A DNA stretch of 64,000 nucleotides. It comes from Phaeosaccion multiseriatum. Lineage: Eukaryota > Ochrophyta, other classes. Of this stretch, positions 22,346 to 47,719 are shown piece after piece. The stretch lies in assembly GCA_965112735.1 (NCBI GenBank), contig OZ218951.1:4588001-4652000 (forward strand). Direction: 5' to 3'. Position numbers and translations under genes: made by a program. The notes beneath the pieces were generated by a model that was not told the DNA's origin, did no database searches, and saw only the letters and a list, made by a program, of their open reading frames with translations. Within the stretch, counting starts at the first letter, position 1. Every line of letters begins with the position of its first letter.

Positions 22346-23445
22346 ATGCTCTCAAGACTCGCCAGCACGAGGACGGCCCTTCACCTGCGAAGAAGCCTTC
22401 CCCTGAACAGCAGCAGCAGGATATGCTTTTTACCCGGTAAGGGGATGCAACTGTCACGGGCTTCTGGACTGGCTCAGCGGCAGGGGCACCAGCAACTACT
22501 TCAGCAGCAGCGACGCTACAAGTACACCTTTGGAACGGGCGGGGGGCGAGGGGGGGGGTGGGGAGGAGGCGGGGGCTCGGACGAGGACGTCCTTTATGGG
22601 ATTATCATTGTGAGTTTCAAAGTCCCCAATTCCACGACAACTTCCTCTCCTCTCGCCTTCTCAAACCGCTGCTGCTGCCTGCTCTTTGCTGTACACAGGC
22701 CAATGTTTCGTTGTGCCTGTTGTGGATGTCGGGCGATGCCATTACCCAACAGTCTCTGGTCCAGAACACTGTGGTATGTTTGTTGGGGGGGGGGGGGTGC
22801 CTTCACCTTGTTCCCTCTGTATCTTACACACAAACGATGCTCTTTGCCCATTTCTCAGGTGACGACGAAGGCTATCTTCCAAGACTTTCGAATTCAGAAC
22901 CTCTTCCTGGCTAACTTCAGGTCTGCCCTCGCCTTCCCTTCTCCCTTTGTCTCTCACGTGGTGGCCTTCTGCGCACCGCTAATTCTGTCGCCCTCTTGCT
23001 GTCTCCATTCCACAGTGATACGCAGCCTCTTTCCTGTGCCATCAACTCCTTTATCCTCTACAGCTTTGGGGGAACTGTCATTGGCTTTCTGGGGCGACAG
23101 CGTTTTCTCCAGCTCTACGTGACCGGTGGGGCATTTGGGCATCTGTGCCAAGCCGCTTACCCGCTTACGCCCTGGGGACGAGGGACGCCAGACTACCCCA
23201 CCTCGGGCTCTGGTGCCCCTCTAGATACCATCATTTCGTGGTACATTTTCTCCTTCCCTCGCCAGAGTATCATGCTGTATGGCGTCTTTCCACTGCCGGC
23301 GGCTGTCCTCGGAGCCCTCTGGTTTGGCAAGGATGTGTACGCCCTGCACACCAATGAGGGAGAGAGTGGCACAGCGATTCGTTCGCTGGGGAGCGCCTTT
23401 ATCGGCGCAGCCGCTGCTATCGCTTCCCGGGGACGCTTCAGATAA
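22346..23445 (+). CDS. Rhomboid-like membrane protein, probably organellar, likely lacking the catalytic His
   Basis: Exons 22346-22609, 22699-22773, 22859-22920 and 23016-23445 give 276 residues in phase. The N-terminus (MLSRLASTRTALHLRRSLP, Arg/Ser-rich, no acids) looks like a mitochondrial transit peptide, followed by a Gly-rich spacer. The membrane part follows the rhomboid pattern: ANFSDTQPLSCAINSFILYSFG at the position of the helix-2 'H..xNM..L' block (Asn144 kept), RFLQLY after it, SGSGAPLDTIISW where GxSGA is expected (Ser199), and FPLPAAVLGALWFGKDV. The helix that normally carries the catalytic His (AHLGG) reads RSLGSAFIGAA, so the His appears replaced. It may be a pseudoprotease or only a distant relative. 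Fold assignment is by pattern only. Confidence 0.6.
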
Positions 23446-25774
23446 GCGCCACCTCCTTCCTTGTATGTAGAACCTTATTGGTGCCTGAGGCTCCAGCGCA
23501 CTCGGGAACTTCAGGCTTGAATTGCTGTGCTTAGCTACCTGCTACCTATGCCGGCGTCAGTCAGCTGGCGCGATACGGTCATATGGGCCAGCTATTTGCT
23601 ACCGCCGGTGGCCAACAGCATGGTAACATAGTCGGTAGCACACGTCAGCTTGTGCATTGTAGGCAGGATTTCGCAAAGTAGAGGAGGTTAGTGGTTAGCA
23701 CCTGCACACGTCGACACTTCGACCAGGTAGGTCTGCCACTGCTTCAAAAGCAGTTCCTTATATAATGGACCCGCCTGTTTGTCTCTAGCAGTCCATTTGA
23801 TTAGACACTGGCAAGGGAGGAAAGGAAGCGGCAACCTTGGAAACGCAGAAAAGCAAGGCCGACACACACACGCACACACCCTGTCTCTCTCTCACACACA
23901 CACCTTCACACACGCACACACACAACACACACGCACACACACTCTCTCTCACGCACACGCACGCACACACCCACCAGCAGTTGGACCCGGATCACAGATG
24001 TCTACTTGCCATGCCACAGCGGTAGGCCGAGGAGAGAGGAAGGGAGGGGAGGAGCAGTGAATGATGGAGATTCGCTGTGGCGATACTGCCTTCTATCTGT
24101 GCTACAGGGGAGTGACGTTTGGGGAGGAAGGGGGAAGAGACGGGATTTACGTAACACCCTTATCGTCATTATCATGACGGACAAACCCACACACACTACC
24201 CACCTCTGCCCTCCCCTATACTCCTGATACGATGAATATCGACATTTGTGAATGAGCACTATATCGACGTAGAATGTCGATGTCAATATCGATGTACATG
24301 CGTGGCCAAGGCCATCACTTCTTTCAGACGCATCTCTCGATAGGTACAACAATACAAGAGTTGACACTACTACTTTCTCTGGAGAGGGGATATCGCAACA
24401 ACCCCGCCTACACCGGCCACGAAATTGATAATGTGGCATCCTCCTCCTCCTCCTCCTCCTCCTCCTCCTCCTCCTCCTCCTCCTCCTCTTCCTCCTCCTC
24501 CTCCTCCTCCTCCTGCTGCTGCTCCTCCACCTCCTCCTCCTCCTCCTCCTCCTCCTGCTGCTGCTGCTGCTCCTCCACCTCCTCCTCCTCCTCCTCCTCC
24601 TCCTCCTCCTCCTCCTCCTCCTCCTCCTCCTCCTCCTCCTCTTCCTCCTCCTCCTCCTCCTCCTCCTCCTCCTCCTCCTCCTCCTCCTCCTCCTCCTCCT
24701 CCTCCTCCTCCTCCTCCTCCTCCTCCTCCTCCTCCTCCTCCTCCTCCTCCTCCTCCTCCTCCTCCTCCTCCTCCTCCTCCTCCTCCTCCTCCTCCTCCTC
24801 CTCCTCCTCCTCCTCCTCCTCCTCCTCCTCCTCCTCCTCCTCCTCCTCCTCCTCCTCCTCCTCCTCCTCCTCCTCCTCCTCCTCCTCCTCCTCCTCCTCC
24901 TCCTCCTCCACCCCCACCACCACCACCACCTCCTCCTCCTCCTCCTCCTCCTTCTCCTCCTCTTCCTCCTCTTCCTCCTCCTCCTCCTCCTCCTCCTCCT
25001 CCTCCTCCTCCTCCTCCTCCTCCTCCTCCTCCTCCTCGCTCCTCCCCCTCCTCCTCGCTCCTCCTGCCTCCTCCTCCTCCTCCTCCTCCTCCTCCTCCTC
25101 CTCCTCCTCCTCCTCCTCCTCCTCCTCCTCCTCCTCCTCCTCCTCCTCCTCCTCCTCCTCCTCCTCCTCCTCTTCCTCCTCCCCCTCCTCCTCCGCGTCC
25201 TCCACCACCTTCTCCACCTCCTCCTCCTCCTCCTCCTCCTCCTCCTCCTCCTCCTCCTCCTCCTCCTCCTCCTCCTCCTCCTCCTCCTCCTCCTCCTCCT
25301 CCTCCTCCTCCTCCTCCTCCTCCTCCTCCTCCTCCTCCTCCTCCTCCTCCTCCTCCTCCTCCTCCTCCTCCTCCTCCCCCCCTTACTTCTTGGCGATCTC
25401 GGAGAGAGACGGAGAGACAAAGGGGCGGTGGCGGCTTTGACATGGGATTAATTTGGGTACTTGCGGTTCAGTTGATTACAGACCTTCAAACCAATGTATC
25501 GATCAATTCTTCTGCCCATCCCCCACCGCACAACATCGATGTAAGAATGGACACAGTATCGACGTACGATATCGATCCATTCATCATCTCGTTCAGTGAG
25601 ACGTGCGGCAAGGTAGAAGGTGCACTGGCAAAATCATCCTCCAACGCCGAAAGTACAAGGCGGACAAGGTGGCCGAGTAGCTAACAAAGCTAACAATCTC
25701 TTTCCTAACGCCACCAATCTACTAGTCTGCTAGCGTTAGTCCACTCCTTGTTCTACTAGCCTCAAGCTACTAGT
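23446..25774. other. Convergent spacer with AC repeats, TCC array and ATCGAT-rich flanks
   Basis: No gene supported. 23540-23640 has a doubled word GCTACCTGCTACCT beside GCCGGC; 23866-23972 is AC-rich. 24232-24300 and 25494-25578, on either side of the TCC array, are both rich in TATCGA/ATCGATGT words. Confidence 0.5.
24439..25379. repeat. Giant (TCC)n array, about 0.94 kb
   Basis: Almost pure CTC/TCC triplets with a few interruptions: TGCTGCTGC at 24515-24570, CACCCCCACCACC near 24909-24928, and a GCTCC module at 25034-25075. Long open frames across it (poly-Ser, poly-Pro, poly-Glu, poly-Arg, poly-Gly) are artefacts of the repeat. It lies in the spacer between two convergent genes. Confidence 0.95.
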
Positions 25775-40279
<14,505 letters not shown>

Positions 40280-40482
40280 CTCCTCTGCGCTTCCCACTGC
40301 CGCTGGTAGCGCACTATTTATGAAGGGGAAGGAGGTGTTGGCGTTTCGGACCGCCGTCGGATTTCCTACCCCAAAAACTCAATTAGTAATTCCTTAATTG
40401 CGAGCGATCCACTGTGGTGGAGGGCTTGTGCTTCTCGTGAAGGTGACGGGGTCTCGTCCTCCCCCCCTTCCACACTCTGCTT

Positions 40483-40696
40483 TCGGCCCCCGACAAGGTT
40501 CCCAGGTCAACCAGAGTCCAGGTTCCCAGCGGCGCGGACCTACGAAAGTGGACCTCGACATGAGGGACATCGACGTCGAAATCAGGTTCCAGGTTCGGGA
40601 ACGCCGGCCGTGGCCCAGTTCCAGCCCACGGCCGGCGCCTGCTGGCCAGGCTCCAGGTTCCCACTTTGAGTTTGGCGGAACCTTGTCGCGGGCCGA
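40483..40696. mobile_element. Candidate non-autonomous TIR element, 214 bp
   Basis: 20-bp terminal inverted repeats, TCGGCCCCCGACAAGGTTCC at 40483-40502 and its reverse complement with one mismatch at 40677-40696. The outer ends are flanked by ACTCTGCTT (40474-40482) and TCTCTGCTT (40697-40705), eight of nine bases identical, like a target-site duplication. The interior has AGGTTCC doublets and CCGGCC/GCCGGC palindromes. No coding capacity. It lies in the 473-bp gap between two minus-strand genes. The terminal repeat matches the element at 21168-21394 over most of its length. Confidence 0.7.
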
Positions 40697-40752
40697 TCTC
40701 TGCTTGCACCATGTCGAACATATACCCTGCACGCACGCACTCACACACCTTC

Positions 40753-41208
40753 TCAACAGTTGGGCTTGGGTCTCTTGGATTCAATACCATCCTCTCTTCC
40801 TGCAGGAGGAGGAGGAGGAGGAAGAGAAGGGCCCCTCCTCTCCGTGCTGACGCTGCCGCTGCTGCCCCCCCCTCTGTCCGTGCCGCCGTTCCTAGGCAAT
40901 AGCTTGGCTCTTCTGCTGTGAATCACAACCATCTTCTTCTGTGCCCCGCCGCCGTCGACGCCTGTACCACCAACATCCTCTCCGTCTCGTGCAGTCAAGG
41001 AGGAGGACAACGCGAAGTGCGTTAAGGAGTGCTTGGCAAGGATGCCTGCTGCAGTCTCGGGTATCTGCAGCGAGTCTGCTCTTTGTGCCAGTGTCCGGGA
41101 GGGAGAAAACTCATCAACGGGAAGGACAGCAGCAGGAGCAGCGGGTGCCTCTCCACTCTCGCCCTCGTCTTCGACCTCGCACGGCCCTCCTCCTCTTGCA
41201 ACTCTAGC

Positions 41209-41260
<52 letters not shown>

Positions 41261-42009
41261 ATAGTTTCTGCTTCCGCTGCCGCTGCCGCTTCTGCCTCTA
41301 ATCGTGCGGCCCTGCCTACTTTGATTGGGGGTGGACTATTGTCGCTGGCAGGGCTAGCGTTGGTGTCACCAGGGCTCGACCGGGAGGCGGCCAATCCGGT
41401 CAGGGGGCGGCGTTGCTTCGGGGGAGGGTGGTGCAGAAAGGGACAGGACTGGCCTTTGGAGCACCTCCCCTTGGCATAGTATTTACAAGCATCAGGTACC
41501 GCCTCTCCTCCTCCTACTCTTGTTGTCGGGGCCATCCTCCCGCCGCCATGGACCATCGCACTTCCTGCCGTCTCCTGCTGCTGCTGCTGCGGAGTGTGAT
41601 CAAAGACACAGTTGGCTCCTTCTCTACACCGCCCTGCGAGAAAGTAGTGGCACAGCTTCCCCTTCCTCCGAGGTGCTTGATGACTCATACCCCTACTATT
41701 TGGCAAGGCTCCTCCTCCTCCTCCTGCCGCCGCTCCTGCCGCTCCAGCAGCAGCAGCTGCTGCTGCTGCTGCTCCCATTGGGTCTGCCGGGTGCCGTTGG
41801 CCACACATTAATCCACTGCACCACTCCCGCCTCTCCCACACGGGGCAGATGGTGTCCGCTGAAGTGTAATAGGCACCCTCGCCGTGGCGGAAGGGGCAGT
41901 GAAGGCCCTTTGAGCATCTACCCCGCATCCAGAAGGTGCAGTCTGTCTGTCCGCGGCCCCGAACGTCCCTCGTCGTCGTCCCTCCTCCGCCGCTTTCCCC
42001 CGATTCCAT
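40753..42009 (-). CDS. CCCH zinc-finger protein, ZC3H11A-like N-terminus
   Basis: A single exon of 418 residues from ATG at 42009 to TGA at 40753. Four C-x7/8-C-x5-C-x3-H type fingers lie in the first 190 residues: CTFWMRGRCSKGLHCPFRH, CPVWERREWCSGLMCGQRH, CHYFLAGRCREGANCVFDH and CKYYAKGRCSKGQSCPFLH. The first pair resembles the N-terminal fingers of ZC3H11A, which acts in mRNA export; RNA binding is the safest prediction. The second half has a 20-residue Ala run encoded by (GCA)n and a Gly/Pro-rich C-terminus, with no other domain. It is divergent from acetyl-CoA synthetase and upstream of the giant gene on the same strand. Confidence 0.85.
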
Positions 42010-42719
42010 AGCGAATAAGGTCCAATCGGAGGGAAAGAACAGGAGCCGGATTTGCTACTTCGCTGCTCTGCTTCCCCAGCTGCTGCCACTGTTTCCAGAG
42101 AGCCCCCCTTACAGCCAAAGAGCTCACCGAGTACCAGATGGGCGAGGGACACTTCACAGGAGCGCCAATGAAGAGACAGACCAAGAGAGGAAGGAGGTAA
42201 GGAGAAATAAATTGGAAGGAGCCAGCGATGCTCACATGTTCTACATTCGGTACGCCAGTTGTTGATTTTTCTTGTGGTTGAAAGATTCTCGCGCTGCCGC
42301 TCGCCCTCTTCACCTCCTCTCAGCATCATCAGCAGCGCAAGCAGCAAGCAGCAGTCGTCTAAGGTAGGAGGTTTCTTTCCCTGCCGCGCCCTTTCCTTCC
42401 TCTCCCTTTTCTGCTCCCCCCGATTTCTCCCTTCTCTTTCCTCTTTCCCCTCTTCCCGTCCATCCTCTCCCTTTTCTCCTCCCCCCGATTTCTCCTCTCC
42501 TCCCTCCTCCTCTTCGCCCCCATCCCTTTCTTCTCCATTCCGTCCTTTCCCTTCCTTTCCCTTCCTATGCTCTATTTTTCCCCTCCTTTCCCTTTTTCCC
42601 TCCCCTCTCCCTTCCCCCTCCCTCAGTGTCTTATCTTGTCCTTCCCTGCCCATCTCCCTTCGCTCCGCTCCTTCCCTGTGTCCCAACTCAGCGCAGCACT
42701 GGTTGCAGTGACAGCAAGC
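42010..42719. promoter_or_regulatory. Shared divergent region, CCCH protein / acetyl-CoA synthetase
   Basis: 710 bp between the two ATGs. 42380-42640 is a TTCC/CTCC-rich pyrimidine tract on the plus strand, which may be 5' leader or a leader intron of the synthetase gene. I saw no TATA box. Confidence 0.4.
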
Positions 42720-45281
42720 ATGCCGGCTGGGGAAGGCAATGGCGATGCAACAGCAGAGGGAGCGTATGGGGTAGTGGGGCTGAAGGAGTCGTACCCTCCC
42801 TTCTCGCCCAGTGCGACCGCGATGCAGGACTACCAGCGGGAGTACGACGAGAGCGCCAACAACTCCGCTGGCTACTGGGGCACGCAGGCCAACAAGTACC
42901 TCTCCTGGTCCAGGGACTTTGACCAAGTCATGCAGGGGGGGTTTGATAATGGCGACGTAGCCTGGTTCACAGGTGGGCAACTCAACGCCTGCCACAACTG
43001 TATCGACAAACACCTCCCGACCCGGGCAGACCAAGTGGCCATTGTGCACGAGGGGGATGAGCCCGGAGATGTCACCAAGTTCACGTTCAAGCAGGTGCTG
43101 CAGGAGGTGTGCAAGATCGCCAACGCCATGATACAAGAGGGGGTGCGAAAAGGCGACGTGGTGACCATTTACATGCCCATGATTCCAGAAGCGGCCTTTA
43201 CTATGCTCGCGTGTGCGCGCATCGGCGCCCCGCACAGCGTCGTGTTCGCGGGCTTTAGCTCAGAGGTGAGTGACTTGAGTTGTGTGTGTTGTGGTGCCAC
43301 TAGGCAGGAAAGCATGCAGGCAAAATTGGACTGGCGTGTACTTGTCTCTTTCCCTCCTGAGTGTGCCAAAAACTCTTTTCTCTCTTCCTCCCTCTCAGCT
43401 CCAATCATCATGCACTCTAAATTCAATCTTATTGCGTGTGCTGCTCACTTCGACCACAGTTTCAGTTTCAGTTTTATGTGACCTTATCAATACCGAACAC
43501 CCATGCATGAATCACAGGCTCTGCGGGAGCGAATCCTCAACTGCTCCAGCAAGTGGGTGTGTACCACCAACGTGGGTAAGAGGGGCGGCAAGACGCTCAA
43601 GCTCAAAGCCATCTGTGACGCCGCTCTGGAGAACACCCCCTCTGTGGAGAAGCTCTTCACCTTCATGAAGACCGACGAGGTCGTGCCTATGCTGGCGGGG
43701 AGAGATGTGGATATGTCTCAAGTGCTTCCTCTCATGAGGCCTTTCTGCCCGTGCGAGCCCATGTCTGCAGAGGACACGCTCTTCATCCTTTACACCTCGG
43801 TGCGTGGGAGGGGGGGGGGAGGGAGGGAGGGAGGGAGGGAGGGAGGGAGGGAGGGAGGGGGGTTGTGGTGGGTGATTGGGTGAGGGAGGGAGCGAGTGAG
43901 CGAGTTAGCGAGTTAGCAAACTCTCTTTTTGTTCAAATAAACATCCAAACTTCCTTCCCCCCTCCACTCACCTTACTCTTGCTTTACTTCCACGCCCCTC
44001 CTCCCTTTCTCTTTCCACCAACTACACAATGCCCACACCTACTTACTTACTTACTTACTTACACAATACACGTGTGTTGTGATTGAGTAGGGATCAACGG
44101 GCAAGCCCAAGGGTGTCGCGCATACCACGGCGGGTTACCTATTGTACACCGCCATGACCACTGACAAGGTGTTCGGGCTCAGGGAGGGGGACGTATACGC
44201 TTGTGTGGCCGACGTGGGGTGGATCACAGGGCACAGCTACATTGTATACGGGCCACTCACAAATGGCGCAACCACGCTCATGTTTGAGAGCACGCCTCTC
44301 TACCCCGACTGTGGGAGGTATTGGGACGTCGTGCAGCGGCACAAGGTGACCCAATTCTACACGGCACCCACCGCCATTCGCACCCTCATGCGGTTTGGGC
44401 ATGAGGCGACCGACCGTTACGACCTCTCTTCGCTACGTGTGTTGGGCACGGTAGGAGAGCCCATCAACCCGGAGGCGTGGAAGTGGTACTTTGAGCACGT
44501 GGGTAAAGGGCGTTGCAGCATTGTGGACACGTGGTGGCAGACGGAGACGGGAGGGCACATGATGACGCCTTTGCCGGGTATCACCAAGATGAAGCCGGGC
44601 AGCTGCTGCCTGCCCTTCTACGGTATTGTGCCCGCGCTCGTGGACCCCGCGACGGGGGAGGAGGTGCACGGCAATGGAGTGGAGGGCGTGCTCGTGATCA
44701 AGCGACCGTGGCCATCCCTGGCAAGGACGGTGTACGGAGATCACAATCGATACCTCAATGTGTACATGCGTCCTTACAAGGGTTACTTTTTCACGGGCGA
44801 CGCCTGCCGGAGAGACGACGACGGCTTCTACTGGATTACAGGCCGGGTGGATGATGTGATTAACGTATCAGGGCATCGTATCGGCACTGCGGAAGTCGAG
44901 AGCGCCCTCGTTGCGCACCCGAGTGTTTCCGAGGCGGCGGTGGTGGGCTTTCCTGATCCCATCAAGGGGCAGGGTATCATGTGTTACATCACTTTCACCG
45001 AGGGCTTCTCGGACTCTCCGGAGCTGCAAAAGGAGCTCAAGCTGTGTGTGCGGACGGCCATTGGGCCCTTTGCAACGCCGGATCTTCTCCTGCCTGCCCC
45101 CGGTCTGCCCAAGACCCGCAGTGGCAAGATTATGCGTCGCATCCTCCGTAAGATTGCCGAGGGAGAGGAAGATCGACTCGGAGACATTTCCACCCTTGCC
45201 GATCCCAGCGTGGTAGCCACCATCATCGCCAGCCTTCACGCCGCCAAGGACGCCAGGGACGCAAAGAAGGCCAAGTTGTAA
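42720..45281 (+). CDS. ACS: Acetyl-CoA synthetase (AMP-forming)
   Basis: Exons 42720-43265, 43518-43799 and 44091-45281 give 672 residues, the usual length for acetyl-CoA synthetase. The enzyme makes acetyl-CoA from acetate, ATP and CoA via acetyl-AMP. Diagnostic stretches: [45 protein letters not shown], the ATP-binding [11 protein letters not shown] (split by intron 2 after YTS), [60 protein letters not shown], and [15 protein letters not shown] with the catalytic, acetylatable Lys. All catalytic elements appear intact. The N-terminus lacks an obvious transit peptide, so a cytosolic enzyme is likely unless a leader exon lies upstream. Intron 2 has (GGGA)n and (ACTT)n runs; intron 1 contains a triple AGTTTC word. 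Confidence 0.95.
43808..43860. repeat. (GGGA)n in intron 2 of acetyl-CoA synthetase
   Basis: About a dozen GGGA units just downstream of the donor after 43799. Confidence 0.9.
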
Positions 45282-45388
45282 CGCTTTGTAACGCTTGTAA
45301 CGATTCAAATGATTTGTTTGGGCATTGTTTTAGTTGGGGGGGGGGGGAGGTGCGGATGTCGCCTTCTCTCCCCTCATGCATGCATATA

Positions 45389-45456
45389 TACATGCATACA
45401 TACATACATACATACATACATACATACATACATACATACATACATACATACATACA
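45389..45456. repeat. (CATA)n in the convergent ACS/ankyrin spacer
   Basis: About 17 units in the 375-bp spacer 45282-45656, which otherwise holds only the two 3' ends and shows no gene. Confidence 0.95.
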
Positions 45457-45656
45457 ACGCAAAGCATTGGTGTGAAGGCCACGTCGCTGAGAAGCATTCC
45501 CTCCCCCTTTGCCGGAATAGAGCATTCAGAAGAAAAAAAACAATTGATACGTAAGTGAGTGCCCTTCTCAGCCTGGCCCTCGTCCTCAGCTCAGCCCATC
45601 GCTATCCCACCTTCCCAACGCCCTGACCACACCGCACGTAAGAGGTGCTCCTTTCA

Positions 45657-47321
45657 TCATACCATCTCCTCCGCCACCTCCTGCAGCACCTCAGGGCCAA
45701 CCTCTCTCTGCGACACCTTCAGCCTCCCTTCCTTGCCAAAGAGAAGGTCAGTGCCCCGCATCAGGTCCAACGCTCTTTGTGACGCAAAGTGATGCCTGTC
45801 CGCGGCATGGAGGAACTGAACACAGGCTCCTGCATTGTTCAGCTCTCGCGCTTTTGTCAGGGCCTTTGCCAGTGAGGCCCCTCCTGAGAGCAGTTCCAGC
45901 GCCGCCCCGCTGTGGCCCTCCACTGCTGCACGAAACAAGGGTGTTCCACCGGCATGGCCCTCATTGTCAGGATCAGCCCCCGCAGACAGGAGAACATGGA
46001 TCACTACGCCATGGCCCTTTATGGCAGCAATGCGCAAAGCTGTCACCCCATAACGATCGAGCATCTCTACATCGGCCCCCCCTGAGATGAGCTCCTCCAC
46101 GACACGAGCATGGTCATTTAAAGACGCCAGGTGTATCGCTCCATGCCCGTCGCCATCAATCGCATTCACCTCTGCACCAGCCCTCACCAGCTTTCGCACA
46201 ATGGTTCTGTGTCCTTTCAAAGAGGCTTGCTCCACTGCAGTTCTCATGCTCTCGCCGTTACGCCTGTCGAGGTCAGCGCCAGCTGCAATGAGCTGATCAA
46301 CCACCACGCCATGACCTTGCTCACTCGCTAAACCAAGCGGAAACACTCTGTCGCGGCGTGCCAAATTCGCATCTGCCCCAGCGGTGAGCAGCAGCTGTGT
46401 GACCCTGTGGTGTCCAAGTTGTGCGGCCACCAGCAAGGGGGTGAAACGTTGCAAGTCTCCGACTCCATGGTGGTCGGGATTAGCACCGGCCGACAGCAGC
46501 TGCTGCACCACTGCATGATGTCCTCCCTCCGAGGCACAAAGCAAGGCAGTCCCGCTATCGGAAGAAGCATGGTCGACCTTCGCGCCGGCCGAAAGCAGCC
46601 TCTGGACTACATTGTCATGCCCTCCTAATGAAGCTTGTCGGAGCGCCGACAGCCCTTGCGTCCCTTCCCAATTGACCTTCGCACCCGCCGACAGCAGCTG
46701 CCGCACCACGACCTCATGTCCCTCCTCTGATGCGCAGATCAACGGAGTAACGTCAACACCGTTTGTCAATGCATTCTTAGCCAATCTCACCACCTCGTTA
46801 ACATCAGCACCAGCAGAGAGGAGCTGTTGTACTACAACAATAGCAGCATCCCCACACAAACAGGCCTCAACCAATGGTGTCAACCCGGTTGAAGGCTTTC
46901 GAGCATTAGGTAAGGACCCCTCTTGCAGCAAAAACGCAATTACGTCACTCCCTCTTCTCCACCTTATAGCTGCGTGGAGCGCGATGTCTCCTGCCTCATT
47001 GAGGGGCTCGTCCAAGCATGCCTTCCTCCCTCCATTCTCAGCGATGAGGGCCCTCACAGCCGCTTTCACGTTCCGAAGGCTCTTGCCATGTGAGATGGCA
47101 TCAAAAAGGCGGGCAGCCTGTGACAAGCAAGAACACAGGGCGTCAGTGACTACTGTGTTGGATGGGAAGAACCACACAAACGCGCGGGAGCACTCAAAGG
47201 CGGCTGCGCGGTCGTCACCCTGCCATGGATCAATGAATGGGGTGGGAGGAGGTGGTGCATGGCACACATACTATACAACCTCTTGCCTTGCCCTCACCTC
47301 GCTACTGTAGGATCTCTGCAT
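45657..47321 (-). CDS. Ankyrin-repeat protein
   Basis: Exon 1 (47321-47298, MQRSYSSE) and exon 2 (47219-45657) join in phase to 528 residues. The large exon also reads open upstream of the acceptor, but the short leader exon with a GTGAGG donor gives a better start. From about residue 80 to 450 there are roughly ten ankyrin repeats, recognisable by GHxxVVxxLLSAGAxV units such as ASEEGHEVVVRQLLSAGAKV, ASLGGHDNVVQRLLSAGAKV and ASEGGHHAVVQQLLSAGANP. It is a protein-protein interaction scaffold; no catalytic domain is visible before or after the repeats. Several neighbouring repeats are very similar, suggesting recent internal duplication. Divergent from the NC2-beta-like gene. Confidence 0.88.
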
Positions 47322-47615
47322 GCTGAGAGGGTGAAGGCGGGGTAGTGGGGCGAGACGGCAGAGAGAGAGAGAGGGAAGGCAGAGGGATGGCGAGAGTCGA
47401 GCTCAGTGTTAAGGCGGGGCAGTTGGGCGAGAGGCAGAGAGGATATCTATCCAGAGAGAGAGGGAAGGCAGAGGATCGGAAGGATTACGGATGGCACCAG
47501 AAGGTGATCACATTTCCTCTCTCTTGTCTGTACGATTATCTCTTTACAATGTACGGCTAACAGAAAGAACAGAGAGAATGTGGTAGGACAGTGCTGCAGC
47601 GTGCTGAGGCGCACG
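47322..47615. promoter_or_regulatory. Shared divergent region, ankyrin protein / NC2-beta-like
   Basis: 294 bp between start codons, GA-rich in the left half (two GAGAGAGGGAAGGCAGAGG copies at about 47366 and 47456). No recognised core element. Confidence 0.4.
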
Positions 47616-47683
47616 ATGGCCGACAATGACGGGCAGGTCAAGGAGAAAACCATATCCCAAAGTACGGAAGGCTTTGATTGTGC

Positions 47684-47719
<36 letters not shown>

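Noticed and set aside
24274-25684. Very long open frames (poly-Ser, poly-Pro, poly-Glu, poly-Arg, poly-Gly) on both strands
   Set aside because: All frames of a pure TCC/GGA array are stop-free, so length carries no coding signal. No non-repeat domain flanks them.
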